A DNA stretch of 64,000 nt from assembly GCF_039535115.1 (NCBI RefSeq), contig NZ_BAAAWO010000001.1, positions 2,418,001 to 2,482,000 on the forward strand, given 5' to 3'. Positions 35,185-43,833 of this stretch are shown here, piece by piece (position 1 is the first letter of the stretch; each line of letters opens with the position of its first letter). This DNA comes from Paeniglutamicibacter sulfureus. GTDB lineage: Bacteria > Actinomycetota > Actinomycetes > Actinomycetales > Micrococcaceae. The notes under the pieces were generated by a model. The model was not told where the DNA came from. It saw only the letters and a program-made list of their open reading frames with translations, and ran no database searches. Made by a program: the position numbers and the translations under genes.

Positions 35185-35631
35185 ATGCTGAAACTCGAAG
35201 ATCTCGATCTGGACATGATCGCCATGGCCATGCAGGATGACGGCTCCATGGGCGTGGAGTACTACCTCAACACCCTCACGGGCGAGCTTGTCATGGCCGG
35301 ACTCGACGACGACGACCTCGAGGTCGATCCGGAGGAACTCGAAGACGAGAAGTATGCCGGGGTCGACCGCATTGAATCCTACGAGTCCTACCAACACATG
35401 GAGGATTTCACCCGTTCCCTGCCGGAAGGCGAGGTCCGCGCAAAACTCGAGCAGACGCTGATCCGCAGCAAGCCGTTCCGCCATTTCAAGGACGTGCTCG
35501 GCTTCTTCCCGGAGGAACGCGAAGCCTGGTACAGATTCAAGGACGAGGCCATGCGCCGGGTGGTCATCGAGTGGCTGGTCGGGATCGAGGCCGTAGAGGA
35601 TCCTGATCCCGCCGGAACCCGCGAAAAATAA
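35185..35631 (+). CDS. UPF0158-family protein
   Basis: 148 residues from ATG 35185, preceded by AAGGAAG. Strongly acidic first half (DDDDLEVDPEELEDE) and the family's conserved RSLPEGEVRAKLEQTL and FPEEREAWYRFKDEAM stretches. Function unknown. It is monocistronic; the 271 bp upstream hold no other gene that I can see. Ends at a strong hairpin. Confidence 0.85.
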   Translation: MLKLEDLDLDMIAMAMQDDGSMGVEYYLNTLTGELVMAGLDDDDLEVDPEELEDEKYAGVDRIESYESYQHMEDFTRSLPEGEVRAKLEQTLIRSKPFRHFKDVLGFFPEEREAWYRFKDEAMRRVVIEWLVGIEAVEDPDPAGTREK

Positions 35632-35632
35632 A

Positions 35633-35668
35633 AGTAGGCAGGGACCCTTTCTCGGGCTCCTGCCTACT
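35633..35668. terminator. Bidirectional terminator
   Basis: AGTAGGCAGG (35633-35642) pairs with CCTGCCTACT (35659-35668), preceded by an A-run and followed by CTTCG, between the convergent UPF0158 and carrier genes. Confidence 0.88.
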
Positions 35669-35689
35669 CTTCGACTGTGAATCGGGTCT

Positions 35690-37138
35690 TTACATGATCC
35701 CGGTGGGAACCAGCAATGCCCAGGTCAGCGCCGGGGCCACCAAGACGATCCCGCCTGCGTAGTACATCAGCTGCTTGTAGACGCGCTGGCGGTCGTTCTC
35801 ATGGGCGTTGGCGACGACCAGCGCTCCGGCGGTGGAGAACGGCGAAACATCCACCACGGTTGCGGCGATGGCGATGGCCGCCACCGTGCCGGAGGCGCTC
35901 AGCGAACTGACGGCCAGCAGCGGACCGGCCAGCGGAATGAAGGCGGCCAGCAGTGCGGTGGAGGAAGCGAAGGCCGAGCCGACGCCGATCACGTAGCACA
36001 GCACCAGTGCGATCAGGATGGGCGCGCCCAGGGCCAGGGCCTTGTGGGCCAGGGTGTCGATGACGCCAACATGCGTGAGCAGCGAGACGTAGGTGATCAT
36101 GCCCGCCACCAACAGGACGGTCGACCAGGAGATCCCGGCGACGAACTTTTGCTGCGCCTTGATGTTGAACAGGGCCAGCAGCAATCCGGCGCTCAACGCG
36201 ACAAAGCCGATAGGCAGACCGAAGCCCAGGGCGCAAACGAGCATCGCGCCGATCAGTGCCAGCGTGAAGATCTGCTGTCCCCGGGGACGGGTGCTGCCCG
36301 CAGCGACCTCGGCCATGTGCGCGCTGCCGTCGCCGTCGCGCAGCTTGCCCAGGAGGGCGAACACCACAACGGTCAGCACGGAAAGAATGAGGTTGATGAC
36401 GAAGCTGGCGACAAAGAGTCCGCCCGGGGAAATGGGGAAGCCGTTTTCCAGCGAGATGTCGTGGACCAGCACACCTGCCACGGACAGCGGCGAGAATCCG
36501 CCGGCGTGGGCACCATTGATGATGAACGCGCCCATGAGCACCGGGTGGATCCGCGACTCGTAGGCGAAGCCGATGGCAGCTGGGGCCAGCAGTGCGACTG
36601 CCGCCGGGGAGAAGGTGCCCAGCGACGTCAGTGCGGCGGCAACCAGGAAGAACACCCAGGGCAACAACATCGTCTTGCCGCGCACCATGCGCACGCAGCT
36701 GCGGACGATGATGTCGATGGTCCCGTTGTGCTGGGCCATGCTGAAGAAGTAGGTGACGCCGATGATGGTCAGCACGATGCTGGCGGGGAAGTCCGCCAGG
36801 ATCTCCTTGTCGCTCATGCCAAGCATGAAGTAGCCGACGCCGAAGGATGCCACCAGCCCCATCACGCCGATGTTCACTGGCCATTTCGTCGCGACGATAA
36901 ACATCACGACGAGGATGACCAGCGGGATGATCTGTGTGGAAGTCATGGGCGGCTCCGAATCAGCGGCGGCCGCCGGGGCGAAGATGGCACGCCCCATGAC
37001 GAGGGCGAGCAGACCGAGGAAGGCGATCGCGGCGACCGAAATAAGCATGACACGGCGCTTGCGGGCCGGTCGCACGGATGACGCTTCGCGAAGGTCGTTC
37101 TCTGCCGGTGGAGCTGGCTTCAATGCTGTTTTGGTCAT
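35690..37138 (-). CDS. MatC-like dicarboxylate carrier with an extra N-terminal membrane segment
   Basis: 482 residues from ATG 37138, where AGGAG stands 9 nt upstream. The core (TQIIPLVILVVMFIVATKWP, GVTYFFSMAQHNGT, VVDVSPFSTAGALVV) is clearly paralogous to the carrier at 30270. Before it lie ~65 residues with one added hydrophobic segment (VMLISVAAIAFLGLLALVMG) and an Ala-rich patch. An internal ATG (MTSTQ) about 65 codons in would give the usual length, but the strong ribosome site favours the long form. It follows a PrpF-type isomerase by 11 bp, so the imported substrate is probably an unsaturated di- or tricarboxylate. Confidence 0.8.
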   Translation of the reverse strand: MTKTALKPAPPAENDLREASSVRPARKRRVMLISVAAIAFLGLLALVMGRAIFAPAAAADSEPPMTSTQIIPLVILVVMFIVATKWPVNIGVMGLVASFGVGYFMLGMSDKEILADFPASIVLTIIGVTYFFSMAQHNGTIDIIVRSCVRMVRGKTMLLPWVFFLVAAALTSLGTFSPAAVALLAPAAIGFAYESRIHPVLMGAFIINGAHAGGFSPLSVAGVLVHDISLENGFPISPGGLFVASFVINLILSVLTVVVFALLGKLRDGDGSAHMAEVAAGSTRPRGQQIFTLALIGAMLVCALGFGLPIGFVALSAGLLLALFNIKAQQKFVAGISWSTVLLVAGMITYVSLLTHVGVIDTLAHKALALGAPILIALVLCYVIGVGSAFASSTALLAAFIPLAGPLLAVSSLSASGTVAAIAIAATVVDVSPFSTAGALVVANAHENDRQRVYKQLMYYAGGIVLVAPALTWALLVPTGIM

Positions 37139-37149
37139 GGTGTGTCTCC

Positions 37150-38265
37150 TCAGTAACTGGCGCTTGCAAGCGAGGCTTCGGCGGCGCTGCCGATGGCCTC
37201 GGGGAGGTGGATGGTGGAGCTGGCGATGGTGCGGGCGGTGCGGTCGACGCCGACCAGCAGGGAACCGTCGCGTTCCTCGCTCCAGGTCTCGATCACGCCC
37301 GCGGGGGTGCGCAGCCGCAGCGTGGCCCGCGGCATGGCACCGGTGATGTCGCCCAGCACGGTCCCGGGGGTCTGGGCTGCAAGGGTCAGCGCGATGCTTC
37401 CGGTGATGGCCAGCGCCGGGTGGGGCTTGCCCATCGAGAGCATCATGACGTTCACGTCGCACTCCGGATCGGCTGCCGGGGCTCCGACGATGGCGACCTT
37501 GGGGATGGCCCTGACGGCCTCGGCGGGGGTGGCCGCGAGTCCCATGAGCACGGCAGCCTGCCGGCGGATCTTTTCCAGGGTGTCCAGCTGCAGTTCGACT
37601 CCGTCGACCCAGGTCTCGTATCGGGCGGTGTCCAGCCCCAGGTCCTCGGCGCGGACAATCACGACCGGCGCCCCTGCGTCCACCATGGACACGGTCCATT
37701 GGGTGCCGTCAGCGTCCAGCAAGTCGTTGGCCGCACCGGAGGGCAGCAGGCTGCCGGTGGTCATTCCCGCCGGATCCCGGAAGCCGAGTCCGACCTTGTA
37801 CCCGGGAAAGACGACGCCGGGCATGTGGGCATCGGGAACGATGGGCAGGGCCCCGCCGGGGGTGGGCACGCGCTGGACGATGATCTGCCCGGTGTTCGTA
37901 TTCCGGGTGGTGATCAGGGTTGCGTCCCCGGACGGAAGCACCCAGCCCTTCTCGATGGCATACAGTCCCACGACCGCGGAGCAGTTTCCGCAGTTGCTTC
38001 CCCAGTCCACGGTGGCCTCTTCGATGCCGACCTGGGCGAAGGTGAATTCCACATCGACCTCGGGGTCGGAGGACCTGTGGAGGATCACTGCCTTGCTGGT
38101 CGTCGAGGTTGCCCCTCCGACGCCGTCAATCTGCCGTGAATCGGGACTGCCGAACATCCGGGGAAGCAGTTCATCGAGATTGGTTGCGGTCGTCTCCAGG
38201 TGATCGGTTTCGAAGACCCAGCACTTGCTGGTACCTCCGCGCATCCATTCGGCTTGTATCTTCAT
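37150..38265 (-). CDS. PrpF-family isomerase/tautomerase (4-oxalomesaconate tautomerase or methylaconitate isomerase type)
   Basis: 371 residues. Two-domain diaminopimelate-epimerase-like fold with the family signatures WMRGGTSKCWVF, QIDGVGGATSTTSKAV, VDWGSNCGNCSAVVG and MLSMGKPHPALAITGS. The catalytic Cys and Lys lie in the SKCW and NCGNC regions. PrpF proteins move double bonds in unsaturated tricarboxylates such as 2-methylaconitate or oxalomesaconate. Starts the two-gene unit with the MatC-like carrier. A paralogue begins at 43562; the two are similar across their length, suggesting local duplication or parallel substrate ranges. Confidence 0.88.
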   Translation of the reverse strand: MKIQAEWMRGGTSKCWVFETDHLETTATNLDELLPRMFGSPDSRQIDGVGGATSTTSKAVILHRSSDPEVDVEFTFAQVGIEEATVDWGSNCGNCSAVVGLYAIEKGWVLPSGDATLITTRNTNTGQIIVQRVPTPGGALPIVPDAHMPGVVFPGYKVGLGFRDPAGMTTGSLLPSGAANDLLDADGTQWTVSMVDAGAPVVIVRAEDLGLDTARYETWVDGVELQLDTLEKIRRQAAVLMGLAATPAEAVRAIPKVAIVGAPAADPECDVNVMMLSMGKPHPALAITGSIALTLAAQTPGTVLGDITGAMPRATLRLRTPAGVIETWSEERDGSLLVGVDRTARTIASSTIHLPEAIGSAAEASLASASY

Positions 38266-38615
38266 CGCAATTCCTACGTCTCGTCGTGCCGCTCATGTGG
38301 ATCGGGTCATATGAGCCGGGCGTCACAAAACAATAGGCTGGATCACAAATGAAGACCATGTGAATATGATGAAGAGGTATGTAGAAGTGCTTAATTTACT
38401 GTGATTGCGCCCCTAATGGGCTCAATTGACGCCCCGGCCAGAGGCCATAATCAATGCATTGTCGCTAATGCGCTCCGAGATTCCAGAGAATGAACCAAAG
38501 ATACACCTGGTTGAAGCATTGCTTATCAGAGATGCCGCTTCCGGGGGTCGACCGGCTCGTCACGTTCCGTGATGTATTGCCACAGGGGGCCGGACGCTGC
38601 GTGCAATTATGGGAA
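38266..38615. promoter_or_regulatory. AT-richer leader upstream of the prpF-carrier unit
   Basis: About 350 bp without a gene. It must carry the minus-strand promoter of the PrpF unit. The palindrome CAATGCATTG at 38452-38461 is the only dyad I can point to. Short frames here show no coding character. Confidence 0.4.
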
Positions 38616-38645
38616 AGGTCCGCCCGGCTGACGCCGGACGGACCT
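38616..38645. terminator. Terminator downstream of the uspA-type gene
   Basis: AGGTCCGCCCGGC (38616-38628) pairs with GCCGGACGGACCT (38633-38645) with one mismatch; CTCTCTTTT follows on the plus strand and TTTCCC on the minus. It lies 55 bp after the UspA stop and separates the Tct unit from the PrpF unit. Confidence 0.75.
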
Positions 38646-38699
38646 CTCTTTTCCCCAACGACGGCTAGCTCTGCCGATTTGTCGTGGGGGGCTTTTTGG

Positions 38700-39080
38700 T
38701 TAGACCGCCTTCAAGGTGAGGACTGGGCAGTCTGCCTCGATGAGGATGCGCTGGGCGTGGCTGCCCATGATCAGCTTCCCCACCCTGGAACGACGCCGCA
38801 GTCCGAGGACGATCAGGGTGGCATTGGTATCCTGCTGGGTTTGCAGGACCAGGTCGGCGGCATCATGGATGGACGGCGAGCGCGGCACCACCCTGACCCG
38901 GCTCGTCCCCTCGCCGGATCCGGCGAGGTCGAGCCCGCTGGTTTCATCCCCGTCGCCGGATCCGTTGCCGTCGACGTTGACAACCACCAGTTCTTCGCCC
39001 AGACGGGTCGATTCCTGGTGGGCCCTGGCAACGGCGGCGCGCCCCTCGGGGGTGTCGGTGTAGCAAGCCACAATGGCCAT
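38700..39080 (-). CDS. Universal stress protein (UspA family)
   Basis: 126 residues from ATG 39080, AAGGAG upstream. MAIVACYTDTPEGRAAVARA begins the fold, and the C-terminal GLRRRSRVGKLIMGSHAQRI resembles the ATP-binding G-x2-G-x9-G(S/T) motif. It is the last gene after TctC and TctA-TctB, 23 bp downstream; a UspA protein at the end of a tripartite tricarboxylate operon is a recurrent association, possibly sensing ATP to tune uptake. Confidence 0.9.
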   Translation of the reverse strand: MAIVACYTDTPEGRAAVARAHQESTRLGEELVVVNVDGNGSGDGDETSGLDLAGSGEGTSRVRVVPRSPSIHDAADLVLQTQQDTNATLIVLGLRRRSRVGKLIMGSHAQRILIEADCPVLTLKAV

Positions 39081-39103
39081 GTTCTTCTCCTTCGTGAAAA
39101 AGG

Positions 39104-41218
39104 TCAGGAAACGAGCTGGCCGAGCCAGCCCTGGGGCAGATCGATGGGCAGCAGGCTTGGCAGCAGCATCAACACAATGAAGAGGATGCCGGTGTAGATC
39201 ACCGTGGTCTTGACCCGCGCCCTGGCCACGATGAGTAGGAAGGCCGGGACGAAAATCATCACCGCGGCGAGGTATCCCAACAGTGCGGTCAGGACCAGGA
39301 AGCCAACCATCCATCCGAAGGTCTTGAACGCGAAGTGCGTGTCCGCCCGCGGCTTTTCCGCCTCGACAGCAGTGCCGGCCACGGTGGCGAGGTGCTGGGC
39401 AGAGCCTTCGAGCGCGGAGCTTCCCCCTGCGGGGACCAGGCTTCCCCCGGGGGTGGCCTCGCCTCGCGGCGGTGTCCCACCCATATCCGCGTTGAACGGA
39501 AGATGCGAACGCTTCTTGCGCCACACCCGGGTTTCCTGGACCAGGAGTGCCACGGTGAGCAGCAGGCCTGCCCATCCGACCAATTGCGGAACCAACCGCG
39601 CCTCGGAGGAGAACTGCGAAGACAGGGCGATGGAACCGATGAACACGATGAGGGCACCGGCGCCCGCACCGAGCGACCAGGTGCTGTTTTTCAGCGGGGC
39701 GTCGGCATCGGCCGCGGACTCGAAGCTTGCATCGTCGTCGCTGTCCAGGTTGCGGCGGGCGCGGAACCACTTGAAGATGTTCCAGAGGATCGGCAGCACG
39801 AGGATGGCGATGAAGACCATGGTTCCCGGGCGAAGCATCCATTCGAAGCCCTCATAAAGGCTGTCGGTCAGGAAGTAGTAGCGCTCCAGCGGAATGGCCA
39901 GGACGAAGCCGATGAGGAACGGTGCACGCGGGAAGCCCGTGGACTTCAGGACCCAGCCGGCCACGCCAAGCAGGACCATGACCCACAGGTCGCCGAGCTG
40001 GCCGCCTTCCTGGAAGGCGCCCAGGAGCATGATGGCGATGAGTCCGGCCGAGAGCACCGCGAAGGGAACCTTGGTGAGGGAGGACAGCGGACGAACGGCG
40101 AGGAAGCAGAACAACGCACCGAGCACGGAGGCGATCGCGAACGACCAGACGATCAGGTACATCAGGTCCAGGTGCTCGTTGATGATGGCCGGGCCCGGCT
40201 GGATGCCGTAGGTCAGCAGCATTCCCAGGAGCATGGCCGAGGGCACGCCGCCGGGGATGCCGAAGAGCAGGGTCGGGATGAGGTCGCCGGCCTCGACGGA
40301 GTTGTTGGCGCTTTCCGGTCCGACGATTCCGCGGGGGTCTCCCTTGCCGAACTTGCGCTTGTCCTTGGCGGTTGCCACGGCCTGGCCGTAGGCCAGCCAG
40401 GTTCCCGCGGTGGCACCGACGCCGGGGAGGATGCCGGCCCAGATGCCGATCAGTGATCCGCGAATGACCTGGGACCAGTGGGTGAACCATTCACGGATGC
40501 CCGATCCCCACCCGCCGGTGACCTCGATGGGCGCGTCTTCGCCGCGGCGCTGGCTGGCCCGCGATGCGATCTCGGCCAGGCCGAAGATGCCCAGGGCCAC
40601 GGCGACCAGGGAAAGGCCGTCCCCGAGGAAGAGGCTGCCGAAGGTGAAGCGTTCCTCGGCCGTGGTGGGCGAGGTGCCCATCATGCCCAGCAGCAGGCCG
40701 AGCATGCCGGCAACCAGTCCCTTGACGACGTTGCCGCGGGAGAGCACGGCTGCGAGGGCCACGCCGAGAACCGTGAGCATGAACAGCTCTGGACTGGCGA
40801 AGGAGAGAACGAGCGGACGTGCCAGCGGGATGGCGAGCGTGAGGCCCACCGCGCCGATGACGCCGCCGGCCATGGAGGAAAGGAACGCCAGGCTCAACGC
40901 GCGTTTTGCCTGGCCCTTCCGCGCCATGGAGTAGCCGTCGAGCATGGTGACGGAGGCCGAGGCCGACCCCGGGGCACCGAGCAACACGGCCGAGACGGTG
41001 TCCGAGGTGTGGACGACGGCCAGCGCCCCGATGAGCAGGGCGAGCGCGGAAGCCGGTTCCATGCCGAAGGTGACGGGCAGGAGGATGGCGACGGCACCGG
41101 TGCCGCCGAGTCCCGGGATGAGACCCATGACAAGTCCCGCCACGACTCCGATGAGGAGCATTAACAGCAACGAGGGGTCCGCCAGGGAGGCCAGTGCGGC
41201 CATGGCTGAATCGAGCAT
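39104..41218 (-). CDS. Fused TctA-TctB membrane protein of a tripartite tricarboxylate transporter
   Basis: 704 residues. Residues ~1-500 are a complete TctA permease (VMGLIPGLGGTGAVAILLPV, SVTMLDGYSMARKGQAKRAL, GPESANNSVEAGDLIPTLLFG, FPRAPFLIGFVLAIPLERYY). After a charged linker (~500-525), ~530-704 give four hydrophobic segments of a TctB-like small subunit, broken by a polar loop near 590-640. TctA and TctB are usually separate genes, so this is a fusion with TctA first. With TctC it would drive tricarboxylate uptake. The gap to TctC is 10 bp. Confidence 0.88.
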   Translation of the reverse strand: MLDSAMAALASLADPSLLLMLLIGVVAGLVMGLIPGLGGTGAVAILLPVTFGMEPASALALLIGALAVVHTSDTVSAVLLGAPGSASASVTMLDGYSMARKGQAKRALSLAFLSSMAGGVIGAVGLTLAIPLARPLVLSFASPELFMLTVLGVALAAVLSRGNVVKGLVAGMLGLLLGMMGTSPTTAEERFTFGSLFLGDGLSLVAVALGIFGLAEIASRASQRRGEDAPIEVTGGWGSGIREWFTHWSQVIRGSLIGIWAGILPGVGATAGTWLAYGQAVATAKDKRKFGKGDPRGIVGPESANNSVEAGDLIPTLLFGIPGGVPSAMLLGMLLTYGIQPGPAIINEHLDLMYLIVWSFAIASVLGALFCFLAVRPLSSLTKVPFAVLSAGLIAIMLLGAFQEGGQLGDLWVMVLLGVAGWVLKSTGFPRAPFLIGFVLAIPLERYYFLTDSLYEGFEWMLRPGTMVFIAILVLPILWNIFKWFRARRNLDSDDDASFESAADADAPLKNSTWSLGAGAGALIVFIGSIALSSQFSSEARLVPQLVGWAGLLLTVALLVQETRVWRKKRSHLPFNADMGGTPPRGEATPGGSLVPAGGSSALEGSAQHLATVAGTAVEAEKPRADTHFAFKTFGWMVGFLVLTALLGYLAAVMIFVPAFLLIVARARVKTTVIYTGILFIVLMLLPSLLPIDLPQGWLGQLVS

Positions 41219-41228
41219 GATGGGTCCT

Positions 41229-42419
41229 TTACTCGACAGTGATGTCGTAGGTGTCGTGCAGCAGGCGCTGCACGTATTGGCGGGTGCTGTCGGTCACCGT
41301 GTAGGCCTCGGCAACACGCTGCGGAAGCTGTGCGTCAGCACTGATCGGATAGCCGCCCAGGATCGTGTCGGCCTTGTCGTTGAAGGCGGTGTCCTCGGAC
41401 ATCTTGTGGGCCGATTCGCGCAGCAGCTCCACGGCCTTGGCCGGGGTTCCCGCCGGTGCCCACAGTCCCTTTTGGTAGGTGTAGGTCAGGCCCAGGAGCG
41501 TCTTGTAGGCTTCGAGCTTCTCCCCCGCCGGTTCGGTTCCGTGGATTTCCTTGTAGGCCTCCACCACGGTGGGCACGTCGGGGAAGTTCGGGTCCCTGGC
41601 CACGTTGCCCTGGGCGTCAAGCTGTCCGAAGGACATCAGCACGGTGGCCTTGTCCTCCTCGACGATGCCCTTCACGGCCGAGGCGTAGGAGCTGGTGGTC
41701 GTGTAGTCGATGTCCACCTCGCCACGCTGGAGGGCAAGGTTGACCGGGCCGCGTCCTTCGAAGCCGAAGGTTGCGGTGGTCTCGGCCTCCAGCAGGTCGA
41801 ACGCCACCAGGGTGGTCAGGTCCAGCCCGGTGGCGCTGATGCCGCCGAAGACCAACGGCTTGTCGCGGTCCACCAGGTCGGACAGGCCGTTCATGCCGGC
41901 TCCGGTGCGCCCATAGATGACGCCTCCGGTGCCGTTGACCAGGATGGGTGTGAGCTCGTCGAAGGAGTATTTCACCGCATCGCGGCCGAGCACCCAGGGA
42001 ACGACGGTGCTGGCGGTGCTGACCAGTAGCTCCGTGCCGTTGTCTCGGGCCGAGGTGGCGAAGTGGTTGGATCCGGTGATCCCCTCGCCGCCGGACTCGT
42101 TGGTCGGAGCGAAGCCCGGGGTGCCGGGAATGAAGTGGACCATTTCCGAGCCGATGAAGCGTGCCCAGGTATCGGTGCCGCCACCCTCGGCCAGCGGGAT
42201 GGTGAGCTCGATCGTCTCGCCGGCAAAGTCGCCGTCCTCCGTGGTCGCCGGAGGGTTCAGCAGGCTTCCGCCGAAGATGGTGGTGCTTAGGCCGAGCGCG
42301 GCGAAGAGGCCGACGGCCGAGAGCACCGAGCGCCGGGAATGCCGGGGCGGATCGGGAAGCTGGACGTGCCGTGGCAGCGCTGCCACGTCGTCGAGCTCGG
42401 GTTCTGGAGGGGTGGGCAT
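41229..42419 (-). CDS. TctC-type solute-binding protein with Tat-like signal
   Basis: 396 residues from the ATG at 42419, with AAGGAG 6 nt upstream (42426-42431). The N-terminus has HSRRSVLSAVGLFAALGLS, a twin-arginine-like signal after a ~30-residue hydrophilic lead. The mature part is a Bug/TctC receptor (LTIPLAEGGGTDTWARF, GVIYGRTG, PVVEAYKE-like helices). It delivers a tricarboxylate to TctA-TctB. Odd: the frame is open upstream into the PrpF gene with no stop between them, so a 777-residue read-through product is formally possible. The ribosome site and signal peptide argue for independent initiation. Confidence 0.85.
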   Translation of the reverse strand: MPTPPEPELDDVAALPRHVQLPDPPRHSRRSVLSAVGLFAALGLSTTIFGGSLLNPPATTEDGDFAGETIELTIPLAEGGGTDTWARFIGSEMVHFIPGTPGFAPTNESGGEGITGSNHFATSARDNGTELLVSTASTVVPWVLGRDAVKYSFDELTPILVNGTGGVIYGRTGAGMNGLSDLVDRDKPLVFGGISATGLDLTTLVAFDLLEAETTATFGFEGRGPVNLALQRGEVDIDYTTTSSYASAVKGIVEEDKATVLMSFGQLDAQGNVARDPNFPDVPTVVEAYKEIHGTEPAGEKLEAYKTLLGLTYTYQKGLWAPAGTPAKAVELLRESAHKMSEDTAFNDKADTILGGYPISADAQLPQRVAEAYTVTDSTRQYVQRLLHDTYDITVE

Positions 42420-43562
42420 GATGTTCTCCTTCGGTGCGGACGGGGAGTGCGCCGCGTCGGATCCGCGGGAAGGGATGGGCAGCGTGGCCCGCGCCAGTAC
42501 GCGGGCGGTTCGCGTGGAGCCGACGACGTCGCTGCCCTCGAGGGTGCGCCGCCAGGTGGAAACGATGCCCGCCGGGGTGCGGATCTTCAGGTCCTGCCCC
42601 GCCGGGGCGGCGAGGGCGCGAAACACGACGCTGTCCGGGGTGCCGGCCGCAATGGTCAGTCCCACGCTGCCGGTGATGGCCAGCGCGGGGTGCGGATTGC
42701 CCATGGAGAGCATCATGATCTGCACGGCGGCTTCCTCGGACGGATCGGCAGATGCATCGAGCGGACCGGCGATGGCCAACTTCGGGACGGCCCGCGCGGC
42801 ACTTTCGGGGCTGGGGGCCAGGCCCATGGCCACGGCGCCGGCCCGGCGGATCGCGTCGAGGCGCTCCAGCTCGGGAAGGACCTCCAGCTGCCAGTTCCCA
42901 AACGGGATCCCGGCAAGGCCGGCGGTTGCCGGGGAAATAATGACCAGCGGGGCGCCGGCGTCCAGCAGCGTGGCTTCGACTTCCACGCCCTGGACCTCCA
43001 GGACATCCACCGGGTTCCCGGTCGGCAGGAGCGAACCGGTGGTCCGCCCGGCCGGGTCGACGAATCCGAGACCCACCGCGGTGCCCGGGAAGGGTACACC
43101 CGGGATATGGGTGTCCAGTTGCGGATCCCAGCGGCCGTCGGGGGTGGAAACGCGCTGCAGGATCAGCTGGCCGGTGTTGGTGTTCCGGGTCCGCACCAGC
43201 GTTTCGCCGGGCTGGGCCCGGACCCAGCCCTGGTCCAAGGCGTAGGGGGCCACGACGGCCGAGCAGTTGCCGCAGTTGCTTCCCCAGTCGACCCTGCCTT
43301 CGTCGATGCCGACCTGGGCGAACGTGTACTCGACGTCGACGTCGGGATCGGAGGAGGGCGAAAGGATGATGGCCTTGCTGGTCGTCGAGGTGCCGCCGCC
43401 GACGCCGTCGATCTGCCGGGGGTCCGGACTGCCGTAGAGCCGCAGCAGTGTTTCATCGAGGGTGTAGCCGGGGACATCGAGGGAATCGCGTTCAAAGACC
43501 CAGCATTTGCTGGTCCCTCCCCTCATCCACACCGCGGGCACCACATGGGTCATGGTTTTCAT
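42420..43562 (-). CDS. PrpF-family isomerase lacking its own stop codon, in frame with TctC
   Basis: 381 residues before reaching the TctC start. Signatures match the family: WMRGGTSKCWVF, QIDGVGGGTSTTSKAI, VDWGSNCGNCSAVVA, MLSMGNPHPALAITGS. Start ATG 43562, alternatively the ATG three codons on; the ribosome site is weak (GGAC). Homology ends about 20 residues before the TctC ATG, and the codons between (RGSDAAHSPSAPKENI) contain no stop. Translating ribosomes must therefore continue into TctC, giving a cytoplasmic enzyme joined to an export signal unless processed. First gene of the unit divergent from the LysR at 43834. Confidence 0.82.
42426..42431 (-). promoter_or_regulatory. Internal Shine-Dalgarno deciding the TctC start
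   Basis: CTCCTT on the plus strand is AAGGAG on the coding strand, 6 nt before ATG 42419, lying inside the continuous PrpF-TctC frame. It supports a free TctC besides any fused product. Confidence 0.8.
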
Positions 43563-43833
43563 CTGCCGTCCAAGTCGATACGAGTGAAGCGCCGGTGTGA
43601 CTGCCGGCACATGTTTCTCTACCCATGGTGAGATGTGTGTGCTTGAATTACCATTTACAAAAAGTCAAGCATCATGTATAAATGCTTCATTCGTTGATTA
43701 GATTTGCCCGGAGTGGTCACCGAAGACATTCCTTGATCACCTTGTGGCACCGTCGGTACGGCCAGACATCGCGAGTGTCAAGCGAAAATCAGCACAACTA
43801 CAGATACCTGAAGCACTGCTACAAGGAGAAACG
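43563..43833. promoter_or_regulatory. Divergent promoter/operator region between prpF-tct operon and lysR
   Basis: 271 AT-rich bp. Candidate LysR sites: CTTGA (43642-43646) with TCAAG (43665-43669), and AAGCAT (43667-43672) with ATGCTT (43682-43687). The two dyads overlap, as in recognition plus activation sites of LysR promoters. Confidence 0.5.

Noticed and set aside
37139..37699. N-terminal extension of the second MatC-like carrier frame
   Set aside because: Arg/Gly/His-rich shadow of PrpF1; the strong AGGAG site sets the start at 37138.
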